Below are positions 6,041-14,346 of a DNA stretch of 46,703 nt, one piece after another. The notes under the pieces are model-generated. The model did no database searches and was not told the DNA's origin. It saw only the letters and a program-made list of their open reading frames with translations. A program made the translations under genes and the position numbers. How positions within the stretch are numbered: the first letter of the stretch is position 1; every line of letters begins with the position of its first letter. This DNA comes from an uncultured Eubacteriales bacterium (lineage in GTDB: Bacteria; Bacillota; Clostridia; Oscillospirales; Oscillospiraceae), in assembly GCA_900546615.1 (NCBI GenBank), contig URDJ01000023.1, positions 1 through 46,703 on the forward strand, given 5' to 3'.

Positions 6041-6117
6041 TGGTACGCCCGACGGGATTCGAACCCACGACCTTCAGAGTCGGAGTCTGACACTCTATCC
6101 AGCTGAGCTACGGGCGC
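6041..6117 (-). tRNA. tRNA-Arg (anticodon CCG)
   Basis: The minus strand folds as a full cloverleaf: acceptor GCGCCCG/CGGGCGT with a G-U first pair, a D arm, an anticodon stem TCAGA/TCTGA with loop CTCCGAC (anticodon CCG, reading codon CGG), a T arm GTGGG/CCCGT, and encoded CCA. It is the likely integration target of the element to its left, whose insertion left the tRNA intact. Confidence 0.95.
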
Positions 6118-6233
6118 TCGTGCCTTTGCATTATATCAAATTCGACCCGCAAAGTAAATAGTTAAGTTTGCCTATTCGTGTCGGTTGTGCTATACTGTTT
6201 ATTTAGAATATTGCTCGCTGCGAGGGTATGCTC

Positions 6234-7277
6234 ATGAAAGCTCTTAAACGTATCGCCGCAACGCTGCTGTGTATCTGCGCCCTGCTCTCCCTGCCGGGCT
6301 GCGGCAGCGTACAGGCTACTGAAAAACAAATCTTCGCCATGAATTCGGCGATCTCCATAAAAGCTTACGGCAAACTCGCTCAGGCCGGTATTGACGCCGC
6401 AAGCTCCGTCATTAACTCGCTCGACGCCGCCCTCGACCCTAAACGCGAGGGCTCCACCGCCTACGCCATCAACAACGCCCAGGGCCAGAGCGTGCTCGTC
6501 ACGGGCCAGGTCGCCGAAATGCTGCTCACCGCAAAGGAGGTCTACTCCCTCTCCGGCGGAGCGCTCGACCTCACCGTCTACCCGCTCGTCAAAGCCTGGG
6601 GCTTCGTCGACGGCCTCTACCGCGTGCCCTCCGAGAGCGAGATAGAGGGCCTGCTCAAAAACGTCGGATTCTCCAGGGTAACGCTCTCCGCCATGTCCGA
6701 CTCCGACTCCTACCTGCTCACCATGCCCGCCGGTATGGAGCTCTCCTTTGCCGCCGTCGGGCGCGGCTGCGCCGCCACCTATGCCGCCAGAGCCATGCAG
6801 GTCGCCGGCGTCGAGTCCGGCATCATCTCCATAGGCGGCAACATCCAGACCCTCGGCGACAAGCCCGACGGCTCTAGCTGGATCATCGCCATTCAGGACC
6901 CCTCCAACCCCTCGGCATACGTCTGCACCCTTGACCTGAACGGCAGCAACGCCGTCGTGACCTCCGGCGGCTATCAGCGCTATTTCATAGACGGAGAAGA
7001 CACCTGGACCCATCTCATAGATCCGAGTGACGGCTATCCCGCCGCCACCGGCGTGCTCTCCGCCACCGTCGTCGCCGACGACGGCATCTATGCAGACGCC
7101 CTCTCGACCGCCCTCTGTATCATGGGCGAAACCAAGGCCGTAGACCTCTACGAGGACAGCAGCGACTTTGAAATGATACTCATAACAGACGACGGACGCA
7201 TGCTCGTCAGCGAGGGCCTGAGCGAGAACTTCGTCCGTTCAAACGACGATCTGAAGGTGGAATACGTCACAAAATGA
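6234..7277 (+). CDS. apbE: ApbE-family FAD:protein FMN transferase, lipoprotein
   Basis: A 347-residue lipoprotein: signal peptide then lipobox 'LSLPGC'. ApbE enzymes attach FMN from FAD to Thr or Ser of flavoproteins outside the cytoplasm, for example Rnf and Nqr subunits. Family segments seen are 'FAMNSAISIKAYG', 'SGGALDLTVYPLVKAWGF', 'ISIGGNIQTLG', 'VVTSGGYQRYF', 'HLIDPSDGYPA' and 'ADALSTALCIMG', the last near the metal site. One deviation is 'FAAVGRGCAATYAA' where most members have a GGIAKGYAAD-type stretch. The ATG at 6234 has GAGGG 7 nt upstream; 6228 is possible. The stop overlaps the next start by 4 nt. No flavinylated target is in the window. Confidence 0.9.
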   Translation: MKALKRIAATLLCICALLSLPGCGSVQATEKQIFAMNSAISIKAYGKLAQAGIDAASSVINSLDAALDPKREGSTAYAINNAQGQSVLVTGQVAEMLLTAKEVYSLSGGALDLTVYPLVKAWGFVDGLYRVPSESEIEGLLKNVGFSRVTLSAMSDSDSYLLTMPAGMELSFAAVGRGCAATYAARAMQVAGVESGIISIGGNIQTLGDKPDGSSWIIAIQDPSNPSAYVCTLDLNGSNAVVTSGGYQRYFIDGEDTWTHLIDPSDGYPAATGVLSATVVADDGIYADALSTALCIMGETKAVDLYEDSSDFEMILITDDGRMLVSEGLSENFVRSNDDLKVEYVTK

Positions 7278-7780
7278 GGCTGGGCAGAGACTTCTTTCTC
7301 CGCGACGCGCTCGAAGTCGCGCCGGAGCTTATCGGCAAAACCATTGTGAGGACCCTCGACGACGGGACCGAGATACGCCTGACCATCACCGAGACCGAGG
7401 TCTACCGCGGAGAGGAGGACACCGCCTGCCACGCCCACAAGGGGCGAACTAAACGAACCGAGATGCTCTACAGGCAGGGCGGCACGGTCTACGTCTACCT
7501 CTGCTACGGCATCCACTGGCTGCTGAACATCATCACCGGCCCCGCCGGGCACCCTCAGGGCGTGCTCATCCGCGCCTGCGAGGGCTTCGAGGGTCCCGGA
7601 AAACTCACCAAAAAACTCGCTGTCACAGGCGAGTTCAACGGCGCAGATATCACCACCTCCCCCCTGCTCAGGCTCGAAGACGAGGGGAAGATGGTTAACA
7701 TAATCACAGACAAGCGCGTGGGTATTGCATATGCTGACGAGCGCGACAGAGAGAGGTTGTGGAGATTTAAGCGAGGTTGA
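7274..7780 (+). CDS. mpg: DNA-3-methyladenine glycosylase (AAG/MPG family)
   Basis: A 168-residue base-excision repair enzyme of the AAG/MPG family that removes alkylated purines. Seen: 'LIGKTIVRTLDDGTEIRLTI', 'ITETEVYRGEEDTACHAHKG' with the catalytic Glu, 'RTEMLYRQGGTVYVYLCYGI', then 'LIRACEGFEGPGKLTKKLAV'. It is slightly short for the family (about 190-200) but every core block is present. It begins in the apbE stop (ATGA), and recG follows 4 nt after its stop, so the three form one operon in which mpg and recG link to DNA repair. Confidence 0.92.
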   Translation: MRLGRDFFLRDALEVAPELIGKTIVRTLDDGTEIRLTITETEVYRGEEDTACHAHKGRTKRTEMLYRQGGTVYVYLCYGIHWLLNIITGPAGHPQGVLIRACEGFEGPGKLTKKLAVTGEFNGADITTSPLLRLEDEGKMVNIITDKRVGIAYADERDRERLWRFKRG

Positions 7781-7784
7781 CATA

Positions 7785-9839
7785 ATGCATGAATTGCATG
7801 GTGAACTGAGATATGTGAAAGGCATAGGCGAGGCGAGGGCGAGGGCGTTTGAGAGGCTCGGGGTCAGCGACCTCGCCGGTCTTGTTTCGTTTTTCCCGAG
7901 GGGCTATGAGGACAGGAGCAGGCTTGTGAAGGTCTCTGGGCTTCAGGACGGGGAATCGGCCTGTGTCCGGGCGATGGTGCAGGGCGCGCCCGAGCTGAGC
8001 CGCATCAGGCGCGGGCTTGAGCTGGTGAAACTCAAGGCTGTCGACGAGACCGGAGTGCTGTCCGTCACATTTTTCAACCAGAAGTATCTGAAGGACCGGT
8101 TGAAGGCCGGGGAAAGCTACGTATTTTACGGCAAGGCGCAGGTCCGGGGCCGCATGGTATCGATGGCGAACCCGGCGTTTGAGCCGGAGGCGGATTTTGG
8201 CCGGACTACCGGCAGGATATTACCTGTCTACAGGCTCAGCTCGGGGCTTTCGCAGAACGTGGTGCGCTCTGCGGTGAGGCAGGCGCTGGACGCGGCGAAG
8301 GGCTGGACGCCCGACGGACTGCCGAATCCGGTAGCGGATGAGTACAAGCTCTGCACAGCGCGCTATGCCTACGAGAACGTCCACTTCCCCTCCGATTTCC
8401 GGGCGCTGGAGCTGGCGCGCAGGCGGCTGGTATTCGAGGAGCTTTTCGTGCTGGCCTGCGCGCTGGGCATACTCCGCGGCGGGCGCGAGCAGGAGAGCGG
8501 CCGGGTGCTTGCTGAGGCCGCGCTGGGTGATTTCACCGCCTCCCTGCCCTTTGAGCCGACCGGGGCGCAGCTGCGCGCCATCGGAGATGCGGTTAGCGAC
8601 ATGCGTTCGGGCAGGCTGATGAACCGGCTGATACAGGGCGACGTGGGCAGCGGCAAGACGCTCGTGGCCGCGGCCTGCATCTGGTATGCGGTGCAGTCTG
8701 GGGCGCAGTCGGCTTTCATGGCCCCAACGGAGATATTGGCGGAGCAGCACTACGCCACGCTCAGGGGTTTCCTCGAGCCTTTCGGCATACGCGTCGCCAA
8801 GCTCACGGGCTCAATGAAGGCGAAGGAGAAGCGCGAGGTGCTGGCGGGCCTTGCCTCGGGCGAGACCGGGCTGTGCGTCGGCACGCACGCGCTGCTGTCG
8901 GAGGGCGTGGAGTTTAACGACCTCGCGCTGGTCGTGACCGACGAGCAGCACAGGTTCGGCGTGCAGCAGCGCTCGGCGCTGGCGGGCAAGGGCGCCCAGC
9001 CGCACATCCTCGTCATGTCCGCGACACCCATACCGCGGACGCTGGCGCTCATCATCTACGGCGACCTCGACGTCTCGCTCATAGACGAGCTGCCACCCGG
9101 CCGGCAGAAGGTGGACACCTTCACGGTGGACAGCAGCTACAGGCAGCGCCTGAACGGCTTCATCGAGAAGCTGGTGCATGAGGGCCGTCAGGTCTTTGTG
9201 GTCTGCCCGAGGATAGAGGACGACGAGGAAAAGCCTGACGACCTGATGTCGGCCGAGGAGCATGCTGAGGAACTTCGCCGCGAGCTGCCCGCGCTCAGAA
9301 CGGGCTGCATACACGGCAGGCTGAAGGCAAAGGACAAGGACGAGATAATGTCGCAGTTCGCCGCCGGGGAGATCGACGTACTGGTGTCGACGACGGTCAT
9401 CGAGGTGGGCGTGGACGTGCCGAACGCGGCGCTGATGGTCATTGAAAATGCTGAGCGTTTCGGGCTGTCCCAGCTTCACCAACTGCGCGGGCGCGTGGGG
9501 CGCGGGAAGCACAAGAGCTGGTGCATACTGGTCTCGGACGCGAAGGGCGAGGAGGCCCGTGCGCGGCTGTCGGCGATGACGCATATCTCGGACGGTTTCA
9601 GGATAGCGGAGGAGGACCTGCGGCTGCGAGGCCCCGGTGATTTCTTCGGCTCGCGGCAGCATGGCCTGCCGGAGCTGCACATAGCCGACCTCGGCGCGGA
9701 CATGAACGTCCTGAAAGCGGCGCAGGAGGCCGCGCACAGGCTGCTCGAGGAAGACCCCGATCTGGATAGACTCGAAAACCGAAAACTCCGGGAACGTGCT
9801 GAGGCGCTGATAGCAATGTCCGGTGGCAGGTTCAATTGA
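7785..9839 (+). CDS. recG: ATP-dependent DNA helicase RecG
   Basis: A 684-residue RecG, which reverses stalled replication forks and processes Holliday junctions. The order is: N-terminal wedge/OB domain ('VKGIGEARARAFERLGVSDL', 'FFPRGYEDRS'), Walker A 'GDVGSGKT', 'APTEILAEQH', DExH 'VTDEQHRFGV', 'MSATPIPRTL', then helicase motifs 'VIEVGVDVPNA' and 'QLRGRVGRG' and the RecG C-terminal 'GDFFGSRQHGLPEL'. The ATG at 7785 is chosen over the longer frame starting inside mpg: it follows the mpg stop and a GAGG site, and 'LRYVKGIGEARA' is the usual N-terminus. A terminator follows directly. Confidence 0.96.
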   Translation: MHELHGELRYVKGIGEARARAFERLGVSDLAGLVSFFPRGYEDRSRLVKVSGLQDGESACVRAMVQGAPELSRIRRGLELVKLKAVDETGVLSVTFFNQKYLKDRLKAGESYVFYGKAQVRGRMVSMANPAFEPEADFGRTTGRILPVYRLSSGLSQNVVRSAVRQALDAAKGWTPDGLPNPVADEYKLCTARYAYENVHFPSDFRALELARRRLVFEELFVLACALGILRGGREQESGRVLAEAALGDFTASLPFEPTGAQLRAIGDAVSDMRSGRLMNRLIQGDVGSGKTLVAAACIWYAVQSGAQSAFMAPTEILAEQHYATLRGFLEPFGIRVAKLTGSMKAKEKREVLAGLASGETGLCVGTHALLSEGVEFNDLALVVTDEQHRFGVQQRSALAGKGAQPHILVMSATPIPRTLALIIYGDLDVSLIDELPPGRQKVDTFTVDSSYRQRLNGFIEKLVHEGRQVFVVCPRIEDDEEKPDDLMSAEEHAEELRRELPALRTGCIHGRLKAKDKDEIMSQFAAGEIDVLVSTTVIEVGVDVPNAALMVIENAERFGLSQLHQLRGRVGRGKHKSWCILVSDAKGEEARARLSAMTHISDGFRIAEEDLRLRGPGDFFGSRQHGLPELHIADLGADMNVLKAAQEAAHRLLEEDPDLDRLENRKLRERAEALIAMSGGRFN

Positions 9840-9842
9840 GGC

Positions 9843-9882
9843 AAACCCCCGCATATACTCATGTGAGTACAAGCGGGGGTTT
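9843..9882 (+). terminator. recG terminator overlapping the next gene's RBS region
   Basis: AAACCCCCGC pairs with GCGGGGGTTT; an inner TACTC/GAGTA stem caps it. The 3' arm ends 5 nt before the flippase ATG and contains the only purine-rich ribosome-site candidate for that gene. Confidence 0.75.
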
Positions 9883-9887
9883 CGTGT

Positions 9888-11204
9888 ATGAAAAAGCGGC
9901 TTATCGTGAATACTGCGCTGCTGACCGGGGCGTCGCTGCTGATGCGCTGCATTGGCATGGTGTTCCAGGCCTGGCTGGCCGGGCGCATCGGGGCGGCCGG
10001 CATCGGGCTGTACCAGTTGGTCATGAGCGTAGAGGTACTGGCCACGACCTTTGCGATAAGCGGCATCCGCTTCGCGGCCACGCGGCTCGTGGCGGAGGAG
10101 ATAGGGCTTGGGCGCGGCTCGGGCGTCGGCGGGGCAATGTACAGATGTGCCGCGTACAGCCTCATATTCGGCGCGGCAGCCTGCGGGATACTGTACATAT
10201 TCGCGGAGCCGATAGGTTTTCTCTGGATAGGCGACGCGAGGACGGTCATGAGCCTCAGGATACTGTCCTTCGGGCTGCCGTTCATTGCGCTGTCGTCGGT
10301 GCTGTCAGGCTATTTCACGGCCTGCGGGCGGATATGGAAGCCCTCGCTGGTGCATTTGCTCGAGCAGCTCATATGCGCCGCACTGGTGGTCATCTTCCTC
10401 AGCAAAGCGCCCGAGGGGGACATCGAGCGCAGCTGCGCGTCGGTAGCTGCGGGCGTCACAGCGGCCGACATGCTCTCGCTTGTGATGATGTTGTGCTTCT
10501 ATGTGGGCGACCGCAGGAGGCACGGCGAGCGCGGCGGCGGCTCTGTTCGCCTGACTTCGAGAATGTTCGGGGTCGCGCTGCCGCTGGCGGTCTCGGCCTA
10601 TGCACGAAGCGCGCTGTCGACGCTCGAGCATCTGCTGGTGCCGCGCGGGTTCCGCAGGTCCGGGCTGTCGGCGGACGCGGCGCTGGCGGGCTACGGCGTG
10701 ATACAGGGCATGGCGATGCCGATAATCGGCTTTCCATCCTGCCTGCTCTCTGCGGTCGCAGAGCTGATGATACCCACGCTGACCGAGGCGCAGATGCGGG
10801 GCGACTGCCGCGGGATACGCATCATCGTGAGCAAGCTGCTGAAGCTCTGCGTCGGGTTTTCGCTCCTCGCAGCGCTGCTGCTCTGGCGCTTCGGCGGCGA
10901 TATCGGCGAGGCGGTCTATGGCTCGGAGGAAGCCGGGCGGTTCATACGCCTGCTCGCTCCGCTGGTGCCGATGATCTACACGGACATGGTCATAGACGGC
11001 TGCCTCAAGGGCCTCGGCCAGCAGGTCTGGAGCATGGCCATCAACATCCTCGACGCCGCGCTGGGCGTGCTGCTGGTCTGGCATTTCCTGCCCTTGTACG
11101 CCCTGAACGCATACATAGCGATCATCTACTTCAACGAAGCCCTCAACTTCACGCTCAGCGCTCTGAGGCTCAGGAGAGCCGTGCGCAGCAGCTGCCGGGT
11201 ATAG
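9888..11204 (+). CDS. MOP-superfamily flippase, SpoVB/polysaccharide-exporter type
   Basis: A 438-residue polytopic membrane protein, about 12 hydrophobic segments, of the multidrug/oligosaccharidyl-lipid/polysaccharide (MOP) exporter superfamily. The N-terminus 'LLTGASLLMRCIGMVFQAWL' then 'IGAAGIGLYQL' matches SpoVB/lipid-II-flippase-like proteins of Clostridia. Such proteins move lipid-linked sugars across the membrane for peptidoglycan or polysaccharide synthesis. It is shorter than typical SpoVB (about 500). No free Shine-Dalgarno is present: the GGGGG upstream lies in the terminator stem. The gene ends where a split terminator arm begins. Confidence 0.85.
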   Translation: MKKRLIVNTALLTGASLLMRCIGMVFQAWLAGRIGAAGIGLYQLVMSVEVLATTFAISGIRFAATRLVAEEIGLGRGSGVGGAMYRCAAYSLIFGAAACGILYIFAEPIGFLWIGDARTVMSLRILSFGLPFIALSSVLSGYFTACGRIWKPSLVHLLEQLICAALVVIFLSKAPEGDIERSCASVAAGVTAADMLSLVMMLCFYVGDRRRHGERGGGSVRLTSRMFGVALPLAVSAYARSALSTLEHLLVPRGFRRSGLSADAALAGYGVIQGMAMPIIGFPSCLLSAVAELMIPTLTEAQMRGDCRGIRIIVSKLLKLCVGFSLLAALLLWRFGGDIGEAVYGSEEAGRFIRLLAPLVPMIYTDMVIDGCLKGLGQQVWSMAINILDAALGVLLVWHFLPLYALNAYIAIIYFNEALNFTLSALRLRRAVRSSCRV

Positions 11205-11228
11205 AAAAATGGCCCGCCGGATTGCCGG

Positions 11229-11426
11229 GTGTGCGCAAGACAGTATTGCGCCGAGATTGACGAAGCGGCACGAAACCGCATGGAGCTGATCGTGCCGGAG
11301 TTGGCGAAGCGAAACGGTGTGCCCGAGCAACTGAAAGCCGACAACCAACTTGAATGGGTACGGCAGATGAACGCTTGCAAGGCACAGGCAGAAGCGATTG
11401 TAAAGTTTGAGCTGAGTTATGATTGA
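11229..11426 (+). pseudogene. tnpV: TnpV remnant (C-terminal part)
   Basis: The 65-codon frame reads 'AEIDEAARNRMELIVPELAK' and then 'LEWVRQMNACKAQAEAIVKF', which match the C-terminal half of TnpV, the small transposon-encoded protein of Tn4451-type elements. TnpV is normally about 110-120 residues; the N-terminal half ('YGRMRR..LKEH' region) is missing, and homology begins a few bases inside the insertion boundary. No ribosome site precedes the open frame. It is a fragment that marks past transposition. Confidence 0.8.
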
Positions 11427-11433
11427 TACCGAG

Positions 11434-11465
11434 AACGCCCGGACGGAAAATGTTCGGGCGTTTCT
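11434..11465 (+). terminator. Rho-independent terminator after the TnpV remnant
   Basis: AACGCCCGG pairs with TCGGGCGTT (one imperfect pair at the stem top) across a 9-10-nt loop, followed by TTTCTTG. Confidence 0.7.
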
Positions 11466-11601
11466 TGTGCAAATGGTAGAAAAATTCACATTCTTATGCT
11501 ATACTTTAATATGAGAAAGTGTATTATGCCCATCAAACCATCACAGAGTGTTCACAAAGGCATGCTACAATTTTTCATATAGATAGAAAGGTGGTATTGC
11601 T

Positions 11602-11940
11602 ATGAAAAAGTTGATAGCATTAGTTTTAGCTATGGTCTGTGTTCCGGGTTTAGTTGGTTGTAACACTGCAACTCAGGATGCGAAAACGAATGAAAGTTGG
11701 GTATTTCAAGCAATTCTTGTGGATATCTATGATGGTTTTTATTTGGTCGAACCATTAGAAGGTAGCTATGAACAGACTGTTGCTAAACAGGTTGAAGTCC
11801 CTATAAAAAAACTTGACCCTTCCTTAGAGCCAGAAGTTGGAGATACTATTGAAATTACACATAGCGGTGTCATTATGGAAGTAAATCCGTCAAGATTGAG
11901 AGAAGTGTATAGTATCAAAGTTGTTGAGGAAGCAGAATAA
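11602..11940 (+). CDS. Small lipoprotein, DUF3221-like
   Basis: A 112-residue secreted lipoprotein: 'MKKLIALVLAMVCVPGLVGC' is a signal peptide ending in a Cys lipobox, then about 90 residues of beta-rich sequence ('AILVDIYDGFYLVEPLEGSY', 'VPIKKLDPSLEPEVGDTIEI', 'VYSIKVVEE'). It resembles the small DUF3221-type lipoproteins of Firmicutes, whose role is unknown. GAAAGGTGG lies upstream of the ATG. Codon use is AT-rich (AAA, TTA, GAA, GTT favoured), unlike its GC-rich neighbours, which agrees with arrival on the inserted segment. Confidence 0.75.
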   Translation: MKKLIALVLAMVCVPGLVGCNTATQDAKTNESWVFQAILVDIYDGFYLVEPLEGSYEQTVAKQVEVPIKKLDPSLEPEVGDTIEITHSGVIMEVNPSRLREVYSIKVVEEAE

Positions 11941-12214
11941 GGGTAATGAATCCCAATTGTCTGTCTGCCAAAATCCCTTTAGGAACTAAAGGGCGCACTT
12001 CTATACTCTCTATCGAGAGTAGTGCGTCCTGCGGAGCTTCATTCTCTGTCAGCAGAAGAAAACTGCTTGACCGAGAATGTTGCGTCACTTCGTTCCGTCA
12101 AGGTGGCTACACCCCCTTGCGCCGCTAAAGCGGCTATCCCCTGTGGACTTGCCGTCCGCAAACGGTTTTGACAAACCGTTCGCCGCCAGCAAACTTGAAG
12201 ATTAGACATAAACA
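11941..12214. other. Non-coding part of the insertion
   Basis: No supported gene. It contains a bulged hairpin (TACTCTC/GAGAGTA with outer GGGCGCAC/GTGCGTCC, about 11989-12030) and AACGGTTT/AAACCGTT (about 12162-12181), the kind of structured non-coding DNA seen in mobile elements. Confidence 0.5.
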
Positions 12215-12248
12215 AATCCTCCGCATGGTCTAAGCCATACGGAGGATT
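12215..12248. repeat. Near-perfect 14-bp hairpin
   Basis: AATCCTCCGCATGG and CCATACGGAGGATT pair at 13 of 14 positions across a 6-nt loop, followed by AACTGTTTTA. It may terminate the lipoprotein transcript, though the T-run is poor. Confidence 0.55.
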
Positions 12249-12304
12249 AACTGTTTTACGGATACCCGCCTATAACCGGCGGGCCATTTTTATCTGTTCT
12301 CTCA

Positions 12305-12958
12305 TCAGTACTCGAAATTGTGAGCCTTCTCAAGCACCATGTCCTTGACCTTCATCAGTCTGACCTTGGTCGAGCTTTCGTTCTCCTCGAGCTTCATCGA
12401 GATGTACTTGATGTTTTCCTCGAAGTTCGGGATCATGACGTACTCCAGCGCGTTGACGCGGCGGCGGGTCTTCTCTATCTCCTCCGCCAGCAGCTGCATG
12501 GTCTTTTCGACCTGCGCCAGCTCGAGCATGTCCTCAAAGACCTTGGCCAGCTTCTCCAGAGCGTCGTCCAGCTCGCCGCTCGTCTGAGCAAAGCCGTAGG
12601 GGTAGATCTCCGACGGGTCGTTGTTCTTCGTCCTGAAGCTGTACACCGGCACGTTCACGCTCATGATGTTCTTGAAGCTCATGCCCAGCTCCACGCTCTG
12701 GCGCGGATAGAGCAGCGCCTGCTCCAGCATCTCCGGCGACATGATCGTGCTCGCCACCGTCAGCGACGCAAACGCGCCCGTCATGCCCTCCTCGACCTTG
12801 CGGCGCAGCTCCTTGTTCAGCCTCACCACGTCCATAAACTGGCGCATCAGCTCGTCGCGCTTGTCCTTGAGCAGCTTGTGCCCGCGTCTGGCCGTCTTCA
12901 GCCTGCCCTTGAGCTGGTTCAAGACCATTCTGGTCGGGGTTACTGCGGTTTTAGGCAT
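12305..12958 (-). CDS. ntpD: V-type ATPase subunit D (central stalk)
   Basis: A 217-residue central rotor-axle subunit. It opens 'VTPTRMVLNQLKGRLKTARR', the family signature, and both N- and C-terminal thirds are long coiled coils ('LLAEEIEKTRRRVNALEYVM') that insert into the A3B3 head. It is the last gene of the leftward operon, 11 bp after ntpB. Names here follow Enterococcus hirae Ntp usage. Its length is typical, and its end abuts the right arm of the split terminator. Confidence 0.97.
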   Translation of the reverse strand: MPKTAVTPTRMVLNQLKGRLKTARRGHKLLKDKRDELMRQFMDVVRLNKELRRKVEEGMTGAFASLTVASTIMSPEMLEQALLYPRQSVELGMSFKNIMSVNVPVYSFRTKNNDPSEIYPYGFAQTSGELDDALEKLAKVFEDMLELAQVEKTMQLLAEEIEKTRRRVNALEYVMIPNFEENIKYISMKLEENESSTKVRLMKVKDMVLEKAHNFEY

Positions 12959-12969
12959 ACTTCACCGCC

Positions 12970-14346
12970 TTACTTGTCTTCCGGCATATACTTCTCGATG
13001 TACTCAGGCTTGATGCGCTTGAGCTCCTTCCTCGGAAGTATGCGCAGAAGCTCCCAGCCAAGGTTCAGAGTTTCCTCTATCGTGCGGTTCGTCTCGTTGC
13101 CCTGGCTGACGTACTGTTTCTCGAACTCGTCTGCAAACTTCGCGAACAGCTTGTCGTCGTCCGACAGCGCCGCCTCGCCGAGTATCGTCATCAGCTCCTT
13201 GGCGTCCTTGCCCCTCGCATAGGCCGCGAACAGCTGGTTCATCGTGCCCGAGTGGTCCTCGCGGGTCTTGCCCTCGCCGATGCCCTTGTCCTTCAGACGG
13301 CTCAGGCTCGGCAGGACGTCCACCGGCGGCACTATGCCCTTGCGGTGCAGCTCACGGGAGAGGATTATCTGGCCCTCAGTGATGTAGCCGGTCAGGTCGG
13401 GGATGGGGTGGGTCTTGTCGTCCTCGGGCATGGTCAGGATGGGTATCATCGTGATGGAGCCCTTCTTGCCTATCCTTCGTCCGGCCCTCTCGTACATCGT
13501 CGCAAGGTCGGTATACAGGTAACCGGGGTAGCCGCGGCGGCCCGGGACCTCTTTCTTCGCCGCGGAGACCTCACGCAGGGCCTCGGCGTAGTTCGTTATA
13601 TCGGTCAGGATGACCAGCACGTGCATGTCCTTCTCAAAGGCCAGGTACTCGGCCGCGGTCAAAGCCATACGCGGGGTGGCGATACGCTCGACGGCGGGGT
13701 CGTTGGCGAGGTTCGAGAAAACGACGGTGCGGTCTATTGCGCCCGTGCGGCGGAAGTCCTGGATGAAGTACTCGGACTCCTCGAACGTGATGCCTATTGC
13801 GGCGAACACGACGGCGAAGTTCTCGTTCGCGCCGAGGACTCGCGCCTGGCGCGCTATCTGCGCGGCCAGCGCCGCGTGCGGCAGGCCGGAGCAGGAGAAA
13901 ATCGGCAGCTTCTGGCCGCGGACCAGCGTGTTCAGACCGTCTATCGTGGAGACGCCCGTCTGGATAAACTCGGCCGGGTAGGCTCTCGCCGCGGGGTTCA
14001 TGGGCAGGCCGTTAATGTCCCTGTGCGCGTCGGCCAGTATCTCCGGGCCGCCGTCTATCGGCTCGCCCATGCCGTTGAACACTCGGCCCAGCATGTCCTC
14101 AGAAACGCCCAGCTCCAGCGGGTGGCCAAGGAAGCGGACCTTCGTGCCGGCGAGGTTGATGCCCTGTGCGGACTCGAACAGCTGTACGACAGCCGTGTCG
14201 CCCTCGACCTCCAGCACCTTGCAGCGCCTTACTTCGCCGTTCGGAAGCTCAAGCTCGCCCAGCTCGTCGTAGGTGACGCCTTCGACCTGCTTGACGACCA
14301 TCAGAGGATTCGCGACCTCGCGTATCGTCTTATACTCTCTGATCAT
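12970..14346 (-). CDS. ntpB: V-type ATPase subunit B (non-catalytic)
   Basis: A 458-residue non-catalytic head subunit that alternates with A in the A3B3 hexamer. It starts '[20 protein letters not shown]'. The nucleotide-fold segment reads '[20 protein letters not shown]' in place of a Walker A loop, as in all B subunits, and '[20 protein letters not shown]' and '[20 protein letters not shown]' are diagnostic. Its ATG overlaps the ntpA stop (ATGA), coupling the two head subunits. Confidence 0.97.
   Translation of the reverse strand: MIREYKTIREVANPLMVVKQVEGVTYDELGELELPNGEVRRCKVLEVEGDTAVVQLFESAQGINLAGTKVRFLGHPLELGVSEDMLGRVFNGMGEPIDGGPEILADAHRDINGLPMNPAARAYPAEFIQTGVSTIDGLNTLVRGQKLPIFSCSGLPHAALAAQIARQARVLGANENFAVVFAAIGITFEESEYFIQDFRRTGAIDRTVVFSNLANDPAVERIATPRMALTAAEYLAFEKDMHVLVILTDITNYAEALREVSAAKKEVPGRRGYPGYLYTDLATMYERAGRRIGKKGSITMIPILTMPEDDKTHPIPDLTGYITEGQIILSRELHRKGIVPPVDVLPSLSRLKDKGIGEGKTREDHSGTMNQLFAAYARGKDAKELMTILGEAALSDDDKLFAKFADEFEKQYVSQGNETNRTIEETLNLGWELLRILPRKELKRIKPEYIEKYMPEDK

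Larger units (their letters stand above)
254..6051. mobile_element. Small integrative element next to tRNA-Arg(CCG)
   Basis: The segment carries a tyrosine integrase reading toward the tRNA 3' end, a divergent CI-like repressor and Xis-type operon, a replication-type winged-helix gene, a BrnT/BrnA pair and small genes typical of clostridial ICEs and prophages. The 11-bp TGGTACGCCCG at the tRNA 3' end (6041-6051) recurs at 254-264, giving candidate attL and attR. No relaxase, coupling protein, VirB4-like ATPase, capsid or terminase gene is present. It is therefore either a deletion remnant of an ICE or prophage or a minimal satellite-like element. The left boundary is inference; the tRNA-Ala scar at 93-137 may belong to a different, older event. 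Confidence 0.65.
11221..12275. mobile_element. Inserted segment with TnpV remnant and small lipoprotein
   Basis: This 1.05-kb stretch is less GC-rich than its flanks, carries a truncated transposon gene, an unrelated lipoprotein gene and several hairpins, and lies between the two arms described at 11205 and 12276. It is read as a decayed Tn4451-like or ICE-derived fragment. No recombinase gene is left. Confidence 0.6.
11205..12291. repeat. 16-bp inverted repeat arms, probably one terminator split by an insertion
   Basis: The arm at 11205-11220 (AAAAATGGCCCGCCGG) directly follows the flippase stop. Its exact reverse complement lies at 12276-12291, just after the 3' end of the convergent V-ATPase operon. 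Joined, they make a perfect 16-bp stem with A5 and T5 tails, the form of a bidirectional terminator between convergent genes. The 1.05 kb between them is AT-richer and carries a TnpV remnant. Terminal inverted repeats of the insert are the alternative reading. Confidence 0.7.

Noticed and set aside
10305..11489. Long open frame on the minus strand opposite the flippase
   Set aside because: His/Arg/Gln-rich composition, no ribosome site and no family resemblance; it mirrors the codon bias of the true gene.
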